Shown in pieces: positions 16,700-25,568 of a stretch of DNA of 64,000 bases. Position 1 is the first letter of the stretch. Each line of letters opens with the position of its first letter. The DNA comes from JAGWBF01 sp965116325 (GTDB taxonomy: Bacteria; Chloroflexota; Dehalococcoidia; Lucifugimonadales; JAGWBF01), in NCBI GenBank assembly GCA_965116325.1, contig OZ220675.1, positions 248,001-312,000 on the forward strand, in the 5' to 3' direction. Under the pieces are notes generated by a model. The model did not search any database and had not been told where the DNA came from. It saw only the letters and a program-made list of their open reading frames with translations. Both the position numbers and the translations under genes were made by a program.

Positions 16700-17432
16700 C
16701 CCCCCTCCCGCACAGGCTGCCAGTGAAGGGCGGACGCCCCAACCAACCAATCCAATAGCTGTCATCTCCGACTTCGATGACACCATCGCAATCGAGAACG
16801 TAGCAGAGCTCCTTTTCGAAGAGCTCTGTACCGATCCGCGATGGCGAGAGCTCAGGCAGCAGTCCCGGGACAAGGTGATTTCCTTAAGGGAGTACCAAGA
16901 GCAGGCCTTCCGCATGACCGGCGCCAGTCGCGATGCGATACAGGCAAAGGTCAAGGAGAAGGCAACCCTTCGTACCTACTTCAGGGAGCTGTGGGACTAC
17001 ACCCAAGAGGCCGGTATCCCCCTGGCAATCGTCAGCCTTGGCATGGACTTCTACATAGAAGCCCTCCTGGCAAGAGAAGGATTGGGTAGCATCCCCCGGC
17101 ACTCGGCCTCCGCCGATTTTTCCAACGGGACCATCTCATTCAATTATCCGTATCCCTGGGATGGCTCCGGAGCTTCAACCTTCGAAGTGTGCAGACAGTG
17201 GGGCACCTGCAAGTGCAGCATACTGAACAGCTATATCCAGAAGGGCTATGCAATCTATTATGTCGGTGATGGCAGGTCCGACATGTGCCCTGCGTCCATG
17301 GCAGACCATATATTTGCTCGCAGCTACCTCGCTGAGCTTTGCGAGGAAAAGGGGCTGTCCTACACCCCCTTCGAGACTTTCATGGATGTGATCGAAGGGA
17401 TCAAGGCCAGAGCAGGGGTTGAAGCTTCATGA
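16665..17432 (+). CDS. HAD-superfamily phosphatase (MtnX / PSP-like)
   Basis: A 255-residue HAD hydrolase. Motif I SDFDDTIAIEN, motif II region IVSLGMDFYIEALL and motif IV YVGDGRSDMC are intact, so a phosphoaspartyl phosphatase is likely. The pattern resembles the 2,3-diketo-5-methylthio-1-phosphopentane or phosphoserine phosphatase branch. The first ~28 residues are low in conservation. It starts inside purE and overlaps purB by 4 bp. Location in a purine operon suggests a nucleotide or sugar phosphate substrate, but this is inference. Confidence 0.75.
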   Translation: MTSTGTNYSKVNPPPAQAASEGRTPQPTNPIAVISDFDDTIAIENVAELLFEELCTDPRWRELRQQSRDKVISLREYQEQAFRMTGASRDAIQAKVKEKATLRTYFRELWDYTQEAGIPLAIVSLGMDFYIEALLAREGLGSIPRHSASADFSNGTISFNYPYPWDGSGASTFEVCRQWGTCKCSILNSYIQKGYAIYYVGDGRSDMCPASMADHIFARSYLAELCEEKGLSYTPFETFMDVIEGIKARAGVEAS

Positions 17433-18751
17433 TCGATCGGTACTCTCGCCCCGCGATGAAGCTGGTCTGGTCCGACGAAAACAAGTACGCCAAGTGGCTT
17501 GCCGTGGAGCTGGCGGTGTGCGAGGCGTGGGCCGAGGAAGGCACCATCCCCGATGAAGACATGCGGAAGCTGCGAAATGCCCGCTTCGATGCAGCCCGGA
17601 TGGACGAGGTGTTCCAAAAAACCCGCCATGATGTGACGGCCTTCCTGCGCTCTATCACCGACAACCTGGGGGAAGAAGGGCGCTGGATTCACCTGGGGCT
17701 AACTTCCAGCGACGTTATGGATACCGCCCTGAGCTTGCAGATGGTTGAAGCTGCAGACCTGCTTATCCAGGAAGCGAAGGGGCTGAGAAACACCCTGGAG
17801 GCGATGGCCCGGACATACAAGGACACCCCGATGATGGGACGCACCCATGGCATCCACGGGGAGCCGATCACCTTCGGCCTTAAGCTGGCCCTGTGGTGGG
17901 ATGAGATGAGGCGCAACGTCGAACGCCTGGAGCAGGCCAAGCTGAACATCAGCGTCGGCAAGATATCGGGGGCTGTGGGCACCCACGCAACTGTGCCCCC
18001 CGGCATCGAGAGCAGGGTCTGCGATCGATTGGGACTGGGAGTGGCCCCGGTTTCCAGCCAGATCATCCAGCGGGACCGGCACGCCCACTGCATGTCGGCC
18101 TTGGCCATAACGGCCGCATCCCTGGAGAAGTTCGCCACCGAGATCAGGTCTCTCCAGCGCACCGAAGTACGGGAGGTTGAAGAGCCCTTTGGCGAAGGCC
18201 AGACAGGGTCCTCAGCCATGCCCCACAAGCGCAACCCGGAGCTTTCAGAACGGGTTTGCGGGTTGTCCCGTCTCATACGGGGACACCTGGTCACCGCGCT
18301 GGAAAACGTTGCGCTATGGCATGAGCGGGACATCAGCCACTCCTCGGCTGAGAGGCTGATCCTGCCCGATTCGTGCCTGGCCCTGGACTATATCCTGGCG
18401 GTGTTCAACCAGGTAATGCAAGGCTTGCGGGTGTACCCGGACCGAATGTGGCAGAACATGGAGAGCACCCGCGGTGTCCTCTTCAGCCAGAGGGTGCTGC
18501 TATCGCTCGTGGAGAAGGGGCTGGCCAGGGACAAGGCTTACCATCTTGTCCAAGCCAACGCTATGCGGAGCTGGGACGAAGGCCATGACTTCCGAGAGCT
18601 CACGAGGAAGGACAGCGCCATCCAGTCACACATCTCCGGGGACGAGATGGACGATCTATTCGATTACAGCTACTACTTGCGGTACGTGGATGAGACCTTC
18701 GAGCGGGTGGGGCTTCAACCGGCAGCAGCGATGGATGCAACAACAAGATGA
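17429..18751 (+). CDS. purB: Adenylosuccinate lyase
   Basis: PurB removes fumarate in two steps, from SAICAR and from adenylosuccinate. The 440-residue protein has the fumarase/aspartase superfamily features: LTSSDVMDTALSLQ, MMGRTHGIHGEPITFG and the signature GSSAMPHKRNPELSE with the catalytic serine loop. It overlaps the upstream phosphatase gene by 4 bp and ends 13 bp before purC. Confidence 0.96.
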   Translation: MIDRYSRPAMKLVWSDENKYAKWLAVELAVCEAWAEEGTIPDEDMRKLRNARFDAARMDEVFQKTRHDVTAFLRSITDNLGEEGRWIHLGLTSSDVMDTALSLQMVEAADLLIQEAKGLRNTLEAMARTYKDTPMMGRTHGIHGEPITFGLKLALWWDEMRRNVERLEQAKLNISVGKISGAVGTHATVPPGIESRVCDRLGLGVAPVSSQIIQRDRHAHCMSALAITAASLEKFATEIRSLQRTEVREVEEPFGEGQTGSSAMPHKRNPELSERVCGLSRLIRGHLVTALENVALWHERDISHSSAERLILPDSCLALDYILAVFNQVMQGLRVYPDRMWQNMESTRGVLFSQRVLLSLVEKGLARDKAYHLVQANAMRSWDEGHDFRELTRKDSAIQSHISGDEMDDLFDYSYYLRYVDETFERVGLQPAAAMDATTR

Positions 18752-18764
18752 GGTGGGGAAGCGA

Positions 18765-19685
18765 ATGGCGACAGGTATAACTCAGGACATGCTTTATCAG
18801 GGAAAGGTGCGGGACGTTTACACTCTGCCCGGTAACGTGCTAGGTCCGGGCGAAAAGGACGCTCTGCTGTTCGTAGCATCGGACAGGATTTCGGCCTTTG
18901 ACGTGGTGCTCCCAACGCTGATCCCAGACAAAGGGAAGGTGCTGAACCAGATATCAGCCTTCTGGTTCGACAAGACCCAGCACATTCTGCCCAACCACAT
19001 GCTCCATGTGGTAGAGCCGGGTTGGCTGACGGGCTTTGGAGATGAATCGGCTGCCTCTGAGTTTGCCCCCTTCGTCCATAGGGGGATGGTGGTCAAGCGA
19101 GCGGAGCGCGTCGATATCGAGTGCATCGTCCGGGGATACCTGGCTGGCTCGGCTTGGAGCGAGTACAAGGCCAGCGGGACCGTCTGGGGCCAGAGCTTCC
19201 CCGCGGGAATGAAGGAAGGTCAGCTCCTGGACAAGCCCCTGTTCACGCCAACGACCAAGGCGGAGGAGGGGCACGACGAAAGCATGACCAACCAGCAAGT
19301 TGTGGATATGGTCGGGGCGGACTTGGCCCAGCGTCTGGAAGAGGTTAGCATCGCCCTGTTCTCTTTCGCCCATGAGTATGCCAGGGAACGCGGCATAATC
19401 CTGGCGGACACCAAGATGGAGTTCGGCCTGCTGGACGGGGAGCTAATCCTGATCGACGAGCTGTTCACTCCCGATTCCAGCCGGTTCTGGGATGCATCCG
19501 CTTATGAGCCCGGGCAGTCCCAGCCCAACTATGACAAGCAGTACGTCAGGGACTGGCTCGTCGACCAGGGCTGGGACCGGGAACCTCCCGCGCCGGAGCT
19601 GCCAGACGAGGTCGTCAGGCTGACCCAGGAGCGGTACTTCGAGGCTTTCCAGCGCTTGACGGGCCGAGACTTGTCCAAGAACTGA
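18765..19685 (+). CDS. purC: Phosphoribosylaminoimidazole-succinocarboxamide synthase
   Basis: PurC attaches aspartate to CAIR to form SAICAR. The frame is open much further upstream inside purB, but the real start is ATG 18765, preceded by AGGTGGGG, giving 306 residues that begin MATGITQDMLYQGKVRDVY. Typical elements are FVASDRISAFDVVLP, ECIVRGYLAGSAWSEY, LADTKMEFG and DELFTPDSSRFW. The length fits the longer PurC form with the YxxSG insertion. Confidence 0.96.
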   Translation: MATGITQDMLYQGKVRDVYTLPGNVLGPGEKDALLFVASDRISAFDVVLPTLIPDKGKVLNQISAFWFDKTQHILPNHMLHVVEPGWLTGFGDESAASEFAPFVHRGMVVKRAERVDIECIVRGYLAGSAWSEYKASGTVWGQSFPAGMKEGQLLDKPLFTPTTKAEEGHDESMTNQQVVDMVGADLAQRLEEVSIALFSFAHEYARERGIILADTKMEFGLLDGELILIDELFTPDSSRFWDASAYEPGQSQPNYDKQYVRDWLVDQGWDREPPAPELPDEVVRLTQERYFEAFQRLTGRDLSKN

Positions 19686-19705
19686 TGATTACCAGGAGCA
19701 TTTAA

Positions 19706-20413
19706 TTGCCTCAAAGCAACCAAAGAAGAGGTGGAAGAAGACGGTCCGGGCGGGGCATCCGCGGGGGATCGCCGGGACGCCGGGGCGGCGCGCCTGTCCA
19801 AACGTCGGGAGGTCGCAACCGTTTTGGCAGACGACTTACTCGATGGGTTGTCGTCGGCGTGGTCTCTGTAGTCGCTATCCTCATCATTTTCAGCTTTGCC
19901 ATCACTGCCATAGATCCTGGAGGCACACTCGGTAATGATGGCGGGGGAACCGGAGAAGAGGTAGGCGAACGCCACGAGAGCATCGGGAATGAACACATCC
20001 CCAGATTCGAGAGCTACACAAACTACAACACCACCCCACCTACATCCGGGCCTCACTGGGATGTGATGAGCAATCCCCGCGTCCCAGTGGAATGTGGATT
20101 CTATGACCAGCAGCTGCGCAATGAGCGTACCGTGCATAACTTGGAGCACGGCCACATTGTTGTCAGCTACAACATCGGTGATGAACAAAAGAGACAGGCC
20201 CTCTTCGATGCTGTGCGCGACCTTCCCGGTTGGAGCCGGTACGTGGTGGTGCAGCCCTACGCCCAGTTGCCCGAAGGCCAGATAGCCATGACCGGATGGG
20301 AGTACCTGCAGCGCTTCGATGAGGTGGACCCTGAAGGGATGCGTGAGTTTTACGATGCACGCCGGGGACATGGTCTTGAAGGACCTGCGGGGCTGGGCAT
20401 ACCTTGTCTATAG
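19706..20413 (+). CDS. Membrane-anchored DUF3105 protein
   Basis: A 235-residue protein with a very basic, arginine- and glycine-rich N-terminus (1-45), one membrane span at about 47-67 and an extracytoplasmic DUF3105 domain. That domain keeps YNTTPPTSGPHW, VHNLEHGHIVVSYN and the C-terminal cysteine pair candidates (VECGFY and GIPCL). The function of DUF3105 is not known to me. The likely start is TTG with AGGAG ahead. It sits between purC and purS, an odd place for an exported protein. Confidence 0.8.
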   Translation: MPQSNQRRGGRRRSGRGIRGGSPGRRGGAPVQTSGGRNRFGRRLTRWVVVGVVSVVAILIIFSFAITAIDPGGTLGNDGGGTGEEVGERHESIGNEHIPRFESYTNYNTTPPTSGPHWDVMSNPRVPVECGFYDQQLRNERTVHNLEHGHIVVSYNIGDEQKRQALFDAVRDLPGWSRYVVVQPYAQLPEGQIAMTGWEYLQRFDEVDPEGMREFYDARRGHGLEGPAGLGIPCL

Positions 20414-20427
20414 CCGGGGTAGTATGA

Positions 20428-20679
20428 ATGTACCTGGCAAAGGTGCACGTAACCCTTAAGCCCACGGTCAGCGACCCCCAAGGTCAGACGGTCCTGGGCG
20501 GCCTCAAGATGCTGGGGTTCGACACGGTGCAGTCCGTGCGCATGGGCAAGTACCTGGAGATGAAGCTGGATACCGACAGGCTTGAGGAAGCTCAGGAGCA
20601 GGTGAGCCAGATGTGCAACCGCCTGTTGGCGAACATGGTGATCGAGGAGTATAGCTTCGATCTGGAGGAGACCGACTAG
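20428..20679 (+). CDS. purS: Phosphoribosylformylglycinamidine synthase subunit PurS
   Basis: An 83-residue PurS, the small subunit that bridges PurQ and PurL in FGAM synthase. Family features are VHVTLKPTVSDPQGQTV, the LGF motif with VRMGKYLEM, and the C-terminal VIEEYSFDLEE. In most genomes purS is followed by purQ and purL. Here it ends the operon and meets hisB, transcribed the other way, after 9 bp. Confidence 0.93.
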   Translation: MYLAKVHVTLKPTVSDPQGQTVLGGLKMLGFDTVQSVRMGKYLEMKLDTDRLEEAQEQVSQMCNRLLANMVIEEYSFDLEETD

Positions 20680-20688
20680 CTCCGGGTT

Positions 20689-21288
20689 CTAGCCGTCGAT
20701 GGTGCCCTTGGTGCTGGGCACCTGTCCTGGCGCCCTCGGGTCCAGCTCCACAGCATCCCTCAGGGCCCTCGCCAGCGCTTTGAACAAACCCTCGGCCTTG
20801 TGATGCGAGTTCACGCCAGCCAGGATCCGCGCATGCAGGTTCATCTTTGCCTCGATGGCAAAGCTCTCCAGCAGGTGCCTCACCAGGTCGCCGGGCAGGG
20901 TCTCCACCATGTCCCCGGACAGGTCAATATCCAGGCAGGCGTAGCTCCGCCCGCTGAGGTCAACAGCCACCATCGCCAGGGTCTCGTCCAAGGGCACGAG
21001 GGCATGGCCCATCCTGCGGATGCCTGTGCCGTCCCCTAGAGCTTCCCGCAGGCCCCGGCCAAGAGTGATGCCGGTGTCCTCTACAAGGTGATGCCAGCCG
21101 GTCTCCAGGTCTCCCTTGGCTTGAAAGTTGATGTCTATCAGGCTATGCCGGGACAACTGGGACACCAGGTGGTCCAGCATGCCGTTGCCCGTCGCCACCT
21201 CGTAGGCTCCCTGGCCGTCCAGGTCTATGCTCAGGCGGCAGTGGGTCTCCCGGGTCTGGCGGTCGATGGTTGCTGTGCGGGATGCCAT
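20689..21288 (-). CDS. hisB: Imidazoleglycerol-phosphate dehydratase
   Basis: A 199-residue single-domain HisB that dehydrates imidazole glycerol phosphate in histidine synthesis. Metal-binding histidine motifs are present: GNGMLDHLVSQLSRHS, TGWHHLVEDTGITLG and the later SHHKAEGLFKALARAL. It lacks the histidinol-phosphatase domain found in enterobacterial HisB, so that activity must come from elsewhere. It is the last gene of the his cluster, 42 bp after hisC. Confidence 0.96.
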   Translation of the reverse strand: MASRTATIDRQTRETHCRLSIDLDGQGAYEVATGNGMLDHLVSQLSRHSLIDINFQAKGDLETGWHHLVEDTGITLGRGLREALGDGTGIRRMGHALVPLDETLAMVAVDLSGRSYACLDIDLSGDMVETLPGDLVRHLLESFAIEAKMNLHARILAGVNSHHKAEGLFKALARALRDAVELDPRAPGQVPSTKGTIDG

Positions 21289-21330
21289 GACAATGCTCCT
21301 AGCTGAATCGGAAAGCCGGAGCCACCGGCT

Positions 21331-22419
21331 TTAGACCATATCTTTCGTTATGTCAGTCAGGGCGGCGACCAGGGCATTGGTCTCGTGCGGTAGACCGACG
21401 CTGATCCGGGCGTGGTCTTTCATTCGATCGTTGGAGAAGTAACGCACGAATATCCCACGCATGGCCAGCCCGTTCACAACATCCTGCCCCCTTCCCCTCG
21501 GGAAGCCGCACAGGATGAAGTTTGCGTCGGAAGGCCAGACTGTGAGGCCTGGAACCTGCTGCAACAGCGAGTACATCCTGTCCCGCTCGTTGATTATGGT
21601 TCTCACCCGCTCCAACAGGGGTTCCAGGTTTTGCAGGGACGCCAGCAAGGCGACCTCTGCCGCCAGGTTGACGTTGTACGGCGGCTTGACGGCCATCATT
21701 ATCTTGGCGATATCCGGGTCCATGACTCCCAGGCCTATTCGCAGGCCCGCCAATCCTGCCCACTTGCTAAAGGTCCGAAGCACCACCAGGTTGGGGTGTT
21801 CCTTGACCATGGGCATAACAGTCTTGCCGCAAAACTCGTAGTAGGTCTCGTCCACTACAACCATGATTCCCGTCTTCAGCAGCTCTTCTATCTGCCAGTC
21901 GGGGGTGGTGTTGCCGGTGGGATTGTTGGGCGACGCGATAAGAATCGCCTTGGTCTCCGAATCGATGGCCAGGCGCGTCGATTCAATGTCGATGTCGAAG
22001 GACTCGCTGCGCGGGACCACTACAACGTTCCCGCCGCATATCCGAGCGCAGATGGCATACATCCCAAAGGTGGGGTCTGGTTCGATCATCTTTTCGCCGG
22101 GTCCAATTACCATGCGAAGGGTCAGGTCGATCAGCTCATCGCTTCCATTGCCTGCGATGATGTATTCCGGTCCTATCCCCAGGTAGGCCGATAGAGCTTC
22201 CCTCAGGGTGCGCTGCTCGGGGTCGGGATAGCGATTGTAGTCCTTGAAATTGCCGAGGGCCTCGCTGACCGCCGGTGACGGCCCGTAGGGGTTCTCGTTG
22301 CCGTTGAGGCGGATGACCTTGTCTTCCGGGATGCCGGCCTTCTGGGCCAGCACCTCGGTGGGGTCCACCCCTTCGTACATCTTGAGGTTCCGGATGTGAG
22401 GCTGCAGCGGATCAAGCAT
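21331..22419 (-). CDS. hisC: Histidinol-phosphate aminotransferase
   Basis: HisC makes histidinol phosphate from imidazole acetol phosphate. An upstream in-frame start exists inside hisD, but ATG 22419 (beginning MLDPLQPHIRNL) matches the family start and overlaps hisD by 8 bp, giving 362 residues. LNGNENPYGPSP, ASPNNPTGN, VDETYYEF and the PLP lysine in FSKWAGLAGLRIG are all present. Confidence 0.95.
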   Translation of the reverse strand: MLDPLQPHIRNLKMYEGVDPTEVLAQKAGIPEDKVIRLNGNENPYGPSPAVSEALGNFKDYNRYPDPEQRTLREALSAYLGIGPEYIIAGNGSDELIDLTLRMVIGPGEKMIEPDPTFGMYAICARICGGNVVVVPRSESFDIDIESTRLAIDSETKAILIASPNNPTGNTTPDWQIEELLKTGIMVVVDETYYEFCGKTVMPMVKEHPNLVVLRTFSKWAGLAGLRIGLGVMDPDIAKIMMAVKPPYNVNLAAEVALLASLQNLEPLLERVRTIINERDRMYSLLQQVPGLTVWPSDANFILCGFPRGRGQDVVNGLAMRGIFVRYFSNDRMKDHARISVGLPHETNALVAALTDITKDMV

Positions 22420-23758
22420 CTCTAACCTCCGCCAGTCCCTCCAGCCTGACCTCGACAGCCCGGGCATGGCCTGTCAGCCCTTCGGCTTTGGCGATCCTGG
22501 AAGCGGCTTCCGCCAGGGGTGGGTATGCCTCGGGCTTCAGCCCGACTACGGGCATAGTCTTGAGGAAATGGTGGATGCTGAGGGCAGAGTTGAACCTGGC
22601 CGTGCCTCCCGTCGGCATGACGTGACTGGGTCCCGCCACATAGTCGCCCATGACCTCCGGGGAGTACTCTCCGAGGAATACCCCTCCAGCATGCCTGACC
22701 TTGGCCGCCCAAGCCCAGGCATCCTTGACCATCAGGCAAAGGTGCTCAGGGGCGATGGCGTTGGCCAGCTCGACGGCCTCGTCTAGGTCGTTCATGAGGA
22801 ACACCCGTCCCTGGGACTGGATGGACGCTCCCGCAGTGTCGCCCCGGTCGAGGGTGGCAAGCTGCTTGTCCAGCTCGATCTCGATGTCAGACACAAGGTT
22901 GCGAGATGTTGTTACCAGTATGGGGCACGCCAGGGGGTCATGCTCGGCTTGGGCAAGCAGGTCCGCTGCGCAGTAGACTGGGTTGGCGGTCTCGTCGGCA
23001 ACTACTATCGTTTCGGTGGGTCCATATATCCCGTCTATATCGACCTCACCGAATACCAGCCTCTTGGCAATGGTCACGAAGATGTTGCCGGGACCGCATA
23101 TCTTGTCCACCTTGGGAATGGTCTCGGTGCCGTAGGCCATGGCGCCAATGGCCTGCGCGCCTCCCACACAGAACACCTGGTCCACTCCGGCCAAGTGGGC
23201 GGCAGCCATGACGGCAGGGGCCGGGTAGGCGCCGCCCCTGGCGGGAGAAGTCAGGACAATCTCCTTGACGCCGGCGACCTTAGCGGGTATGGCTGTCATC
23301 AGCACAGTGGAGGGGTAGGCCGCCGTGCCTCCGGGCACATATATGCCGATCCTCTCCAGGGGAACGACCAGCTCGCCAAGGCCCGAAGGCAGGTCCAGCC
23401 AGCTCTGACGCATTGTGGGGCGGTGAAACTCTTCGACGCGCTGGGCGGCCAACTCTAAGGCATCCCTCAGGGAAGCTGGGAGGCTATTCCAAGCGCCAGC
23501 CAGCTCTTCCGTCGGCACGCTGATGACATCCAGGTCCACGCCATCCAGGGCCTTGGTGTACTTGCGCAGGGCTCCGTCCCCCTGGGAGCGCACATCCTGC
23601 AGTATGCGGGTAACGGACTCGGTGACCGAGAGCCTCTCCCCGAAAATCTCAAAGGTCTTCTGGGAGACCTGTTCCGGCAGGGACGACACATCAAGGGGAT
23701 CAACCCTCTTGAAGGCGTCTTTAGAGGCCCGCGATCCCTTAAAGATTTGCAGGTTCAC
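22412..23758 (-). CDS. hisD: Histidinol dehydrogenase
   Basis: A 448-residue HisD that oxidises histidinol to histidine with NAD and zinc. Typical elements are VPGGTAAYPSTVLMTAIPAKVAG, GGAQAIGAMAYGTETIP, KICGPGN, DGIYGPTE, QAEHDPLA and the late GDYVAGPSHVMPTGGTA. The start overlaps the 3' end of the preceding hydrolase-like gene by 20 bp, and hisC begins within its last bases. Confidence 0.97.
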   Translation of the reverse strand: MNLQIFKGSRASKDAFKRVDPLDVSSLPEQVSQKTFEIFGERLSVTESVTRILQDVRSQGDGALRKYTKALDGVDLDVISVPTEELAGAWNSLPASLRDALELAAQRVEEFHRPTMRQSWLDLPSGLGELVVPLERIGIYVPGGTAAYPSTVLMTAIPAKVAGVKEIVLTSPARGGAYPAPAVMAAAHLAGVDQVFCVGGAQAIGAMAYGTETIPKVDKICGPGNIFVTIAKRLVFGEVDIDGIYGPTETIVVADETANPVYCAADLLAQAEHDPLACPILVTTSRNLVSDIEIELDKQLATLDRGDTAGASIQSQGRVFLMNDLDEAVELANAIAPEHLCLMVKDAWAWAAKVRHAGGVFLGEYSPEVMGDYVAGPSHVMPTGGTARFNSALSIHHFLKTMPVVGLKPEAYPPLAEAASRIAKAEGLTGHARAVEVRLEGLAEVRDA

Positions 23759-24512
23759 CCAAGTACTCCTTGACCATTCGTACGGATTCGGCTATCGCCT
23801 TGTCGCGATAGGTTGCTATCTTGTCTTTAGGCACCAGCCCGTACACCTCTTCCAGGCTGTCAGGCATGCTGAGGAGGAAGTCCTCGGCGATCTTGGCGGC
23901 ATCGGCGTCGTCCCTGTACATCCTTCGGGTCGCAAACCTGAGGCGCTCCCAGGTGAAGTCCCATGTCGTGAACTTAACGACCCACTCCCGCCATTGGGCC
24001 AGCTGTTCGCAATCCAGGAAGCCTATATCCACGTCCTCTTCGGAGCCCTGAAGATGTCGGCGAATCTCCTCCCGGTCCCCCATGTCATCCATGGCAACCC
24101 TGTCCATATCCAGCTGGAGGGCCCTGTCCCAGATGTTGGCCTGCATCTTTTCCTGCTCTATCGAATGTCCGCCAAAGTACTGCTGGTAGATGTCGATTAT
24201 CCACGTCTCATCGGCCGCCAGGTGGGACAGATAACCGGCCAGGAAAGCTGAGGTAGCAGGCCCCAGCTTGGACTTATCGGCAAGCTGGGGATGGGAACCG
24301 AACAGGCCCTCGGCTCCCGCGCCAATCTTCTTTGTAGCAAGGGGGGCGAAGTGGGTATCCTCTCGTTTCCCTTTTGTCATGGCCCTTATATCGGGGGTCG
24401 TCGACCCTAGGAGGAAGCAGCCCAAGTACGAGTCTATGTCCGGGTCTTCCAACTGCTCTCGCACTTTGAGGGCCATGTCCAGGTGTACCGGCAGGTTGGG
24501 CACCTCAGTCAT
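23739..24512 (-). CDS. Putative zinc-dependent phospholipase C/nuclease-like hydrolase in the his operon
   Basis: ATG 24512, overlapping the hisG stop by 8 bp, gives 257 residues starting MTEVPNLPVHLDM. A longer frame upstream is probably not used. Histidines and aspartates fall in the spacing of the P1-nuclease/zinc-dependent PLC fold: His10, Asp41 in GSTTPDIR, His54 in THF, and His97 with Asp101 in GYLSHLAADE. The protein is mostly helical with no signal peptide. A cytoplasmic metal-dependent phosphoesterase is possible. Its place between hisG and hisD makes it a candidate for the missing histidinol-phosphatase; that is inference. Confidence 0.65.
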   Translation of the reverse strand: MTEVPNLPVHLDMALKVREQLEDPDIDSYLGCFLLGSTTPDIRAMTKGKREDTHFAPLATKKIGAGAEGLFGSHPQLADKSKLGPATSAFLAGYLSHLAADETWIIDIYQQYFGGHSIEQEKMQANIWDRALQLDMDRVAMDDMGDREEIRRHLQGSEEDVDIGFLDCEQLAQWREWVVKFTTWDFTWERLRFATRRMYRDDADAAKIAEDFLLSMPDSLEEVYGLVPKDKIATYRDKAIAESVRMVKEYLGEPANL

Positions 24513-25563
24513 CCTCCAGGGCATCCACCAGGTTCCGGTAAGACTGGCAATGGTGTTCAAAGAGGTAACTGACGGGCGATGCGGCAACATCCCTTGCGCC
24601 CGCATCCCGTAAGTGGTCTACCGCGTCCAGTATGCCTTCCTTGCGTACCAGCAGGCTGACCGAGTACCAGTCTTGACCTTCGACATTATACACCCTGGAT
24701 ATGGTCGGCCCCTGGAGTCCGGCAAGGTCGGGTCTGCTCAAAATCCGAATGCTCACGGATTCGGCCGAGTCCCCGTGAACGTTCGCCGTGAGACGGTAGA
24801 AGGTGCCTCCCTTGAGGTAGCCTTCTATCCGCTCCAGCAGCTCCCTGGTTAGGGCAAGCCCGTCGGGATGGGCCTTCAGGCCCTTGCGGTTCCCGATGAG
24901 ACAAGCTTGGGAAGTAAGGATGGACCCGTCGCCCAGGGTCTTCAGGCCGTTTTCCCGCAGGGTGACGCCGCTGGCGGTGAGGTCTGCTATGAGGTCAGCA
25001 TATCCTGCCATGGGGGCCGCTTCCAGGCTGCCGCTGGCTTGGATGAGGGAGAAGTAGTTGATGCCTCCTCGATTCAGAAAGGACTGGAGAAGCCGGGGAT
25101 ACTTCGTGGCGATGCGAAGCTGCTTTCCCTGGCTGCGGAAGTCCAGCGCTACATCGCCGAGGTCGCTCAGGGTTGACACATCCAGCCAGGATGCGGGCAC
25201 AGCCAGCACCAGCTCACATCGACCGTAGCTTAAGTCCTGGATGACCGGGATCACAGGGCTGGCTTCATGGCGCAGCTCCAGGTACCTGTCCAGGCCTGTA
25301 ATGCCAAGCTCAGCGCTTCCCTCCTCCACCTTTTGGGTGATATCCGCAGTCCGCTGGAAGAGCACATCGATCTTGGGGACCCCTGGGATGTAGGCGGAGT
25401 AGCTGCGGGAGCTGGGGCGCTCCACGGAAATGCCGCAGGCCCGCAGGAAAGCAAGGGTTGGTTCATACAGTTCGCCGTCGCTGGGGAGCACAAGCCTCAG
25501 GTGTCCCGCGCGGAACCCTGCTCCCCCGACTTGACTGCCGTAGGCTGTGGGTGGGGTAAGCAT
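24505..25563 (-). CDS. hisG: ATP phosphoribosyltransferase, long form
   Basis: HisG starts histidine synthesis by joining ATP and PRPP. The 352-residue protein has the periplasmic-binding-like catalytic core (LRLVLPSDGELYEP, ELGITGLDRYLE, LRIATKYPRL, ASGSLEAAPMAGYADLIADLTASG) and a further ~75 residues resembling the HisG_C regulatory domain (PTISRVYNVEGQDWYSVSLLV and DAGARDVAASPVSYLF). The long form normally works without HisZ, yet a HisZ-like gene ends 5 bp upstream. Confidence 0.92.
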   Translation of the reverse strand: MLTPPTAYGSQVGGAGFRAGHLRLVLPSDGELYEPTLAFLRACGISVERPSSRSYSAYIPGVPKIDVLFQRTADITQKVEEGSAELGITGLDRYLELRHEASPVIPVIQDLSYGRCELVLAVPASWLDVSTLSDLGDVALDFRSQGKQLRIATKYPRLLQSFLNRGGINYFSLIQASGSLEAAPMAGYADLIADLTASGVTLRENGLKTLGDGSILTSQACLIGNRKGLKAHPDGLALTRELLERIEGYLKGGTFYRLTANVHGDSAESVSIRILSRPDLAGLQGPTISRVYNVEGQDWYSVSLLVRKEGILDAVDHLRDAGARDVAASPVSYLFEHHCQSYRNLVDALEDD

Positions 25564-25568
25564 CGGGC

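Noticed and set aside
18474..18764. A 97-residue N-terminal extension of purC
   Set aside because: This part overlaps purB in another frame. ATG 18765 with AGGTGGGG matches the family start.
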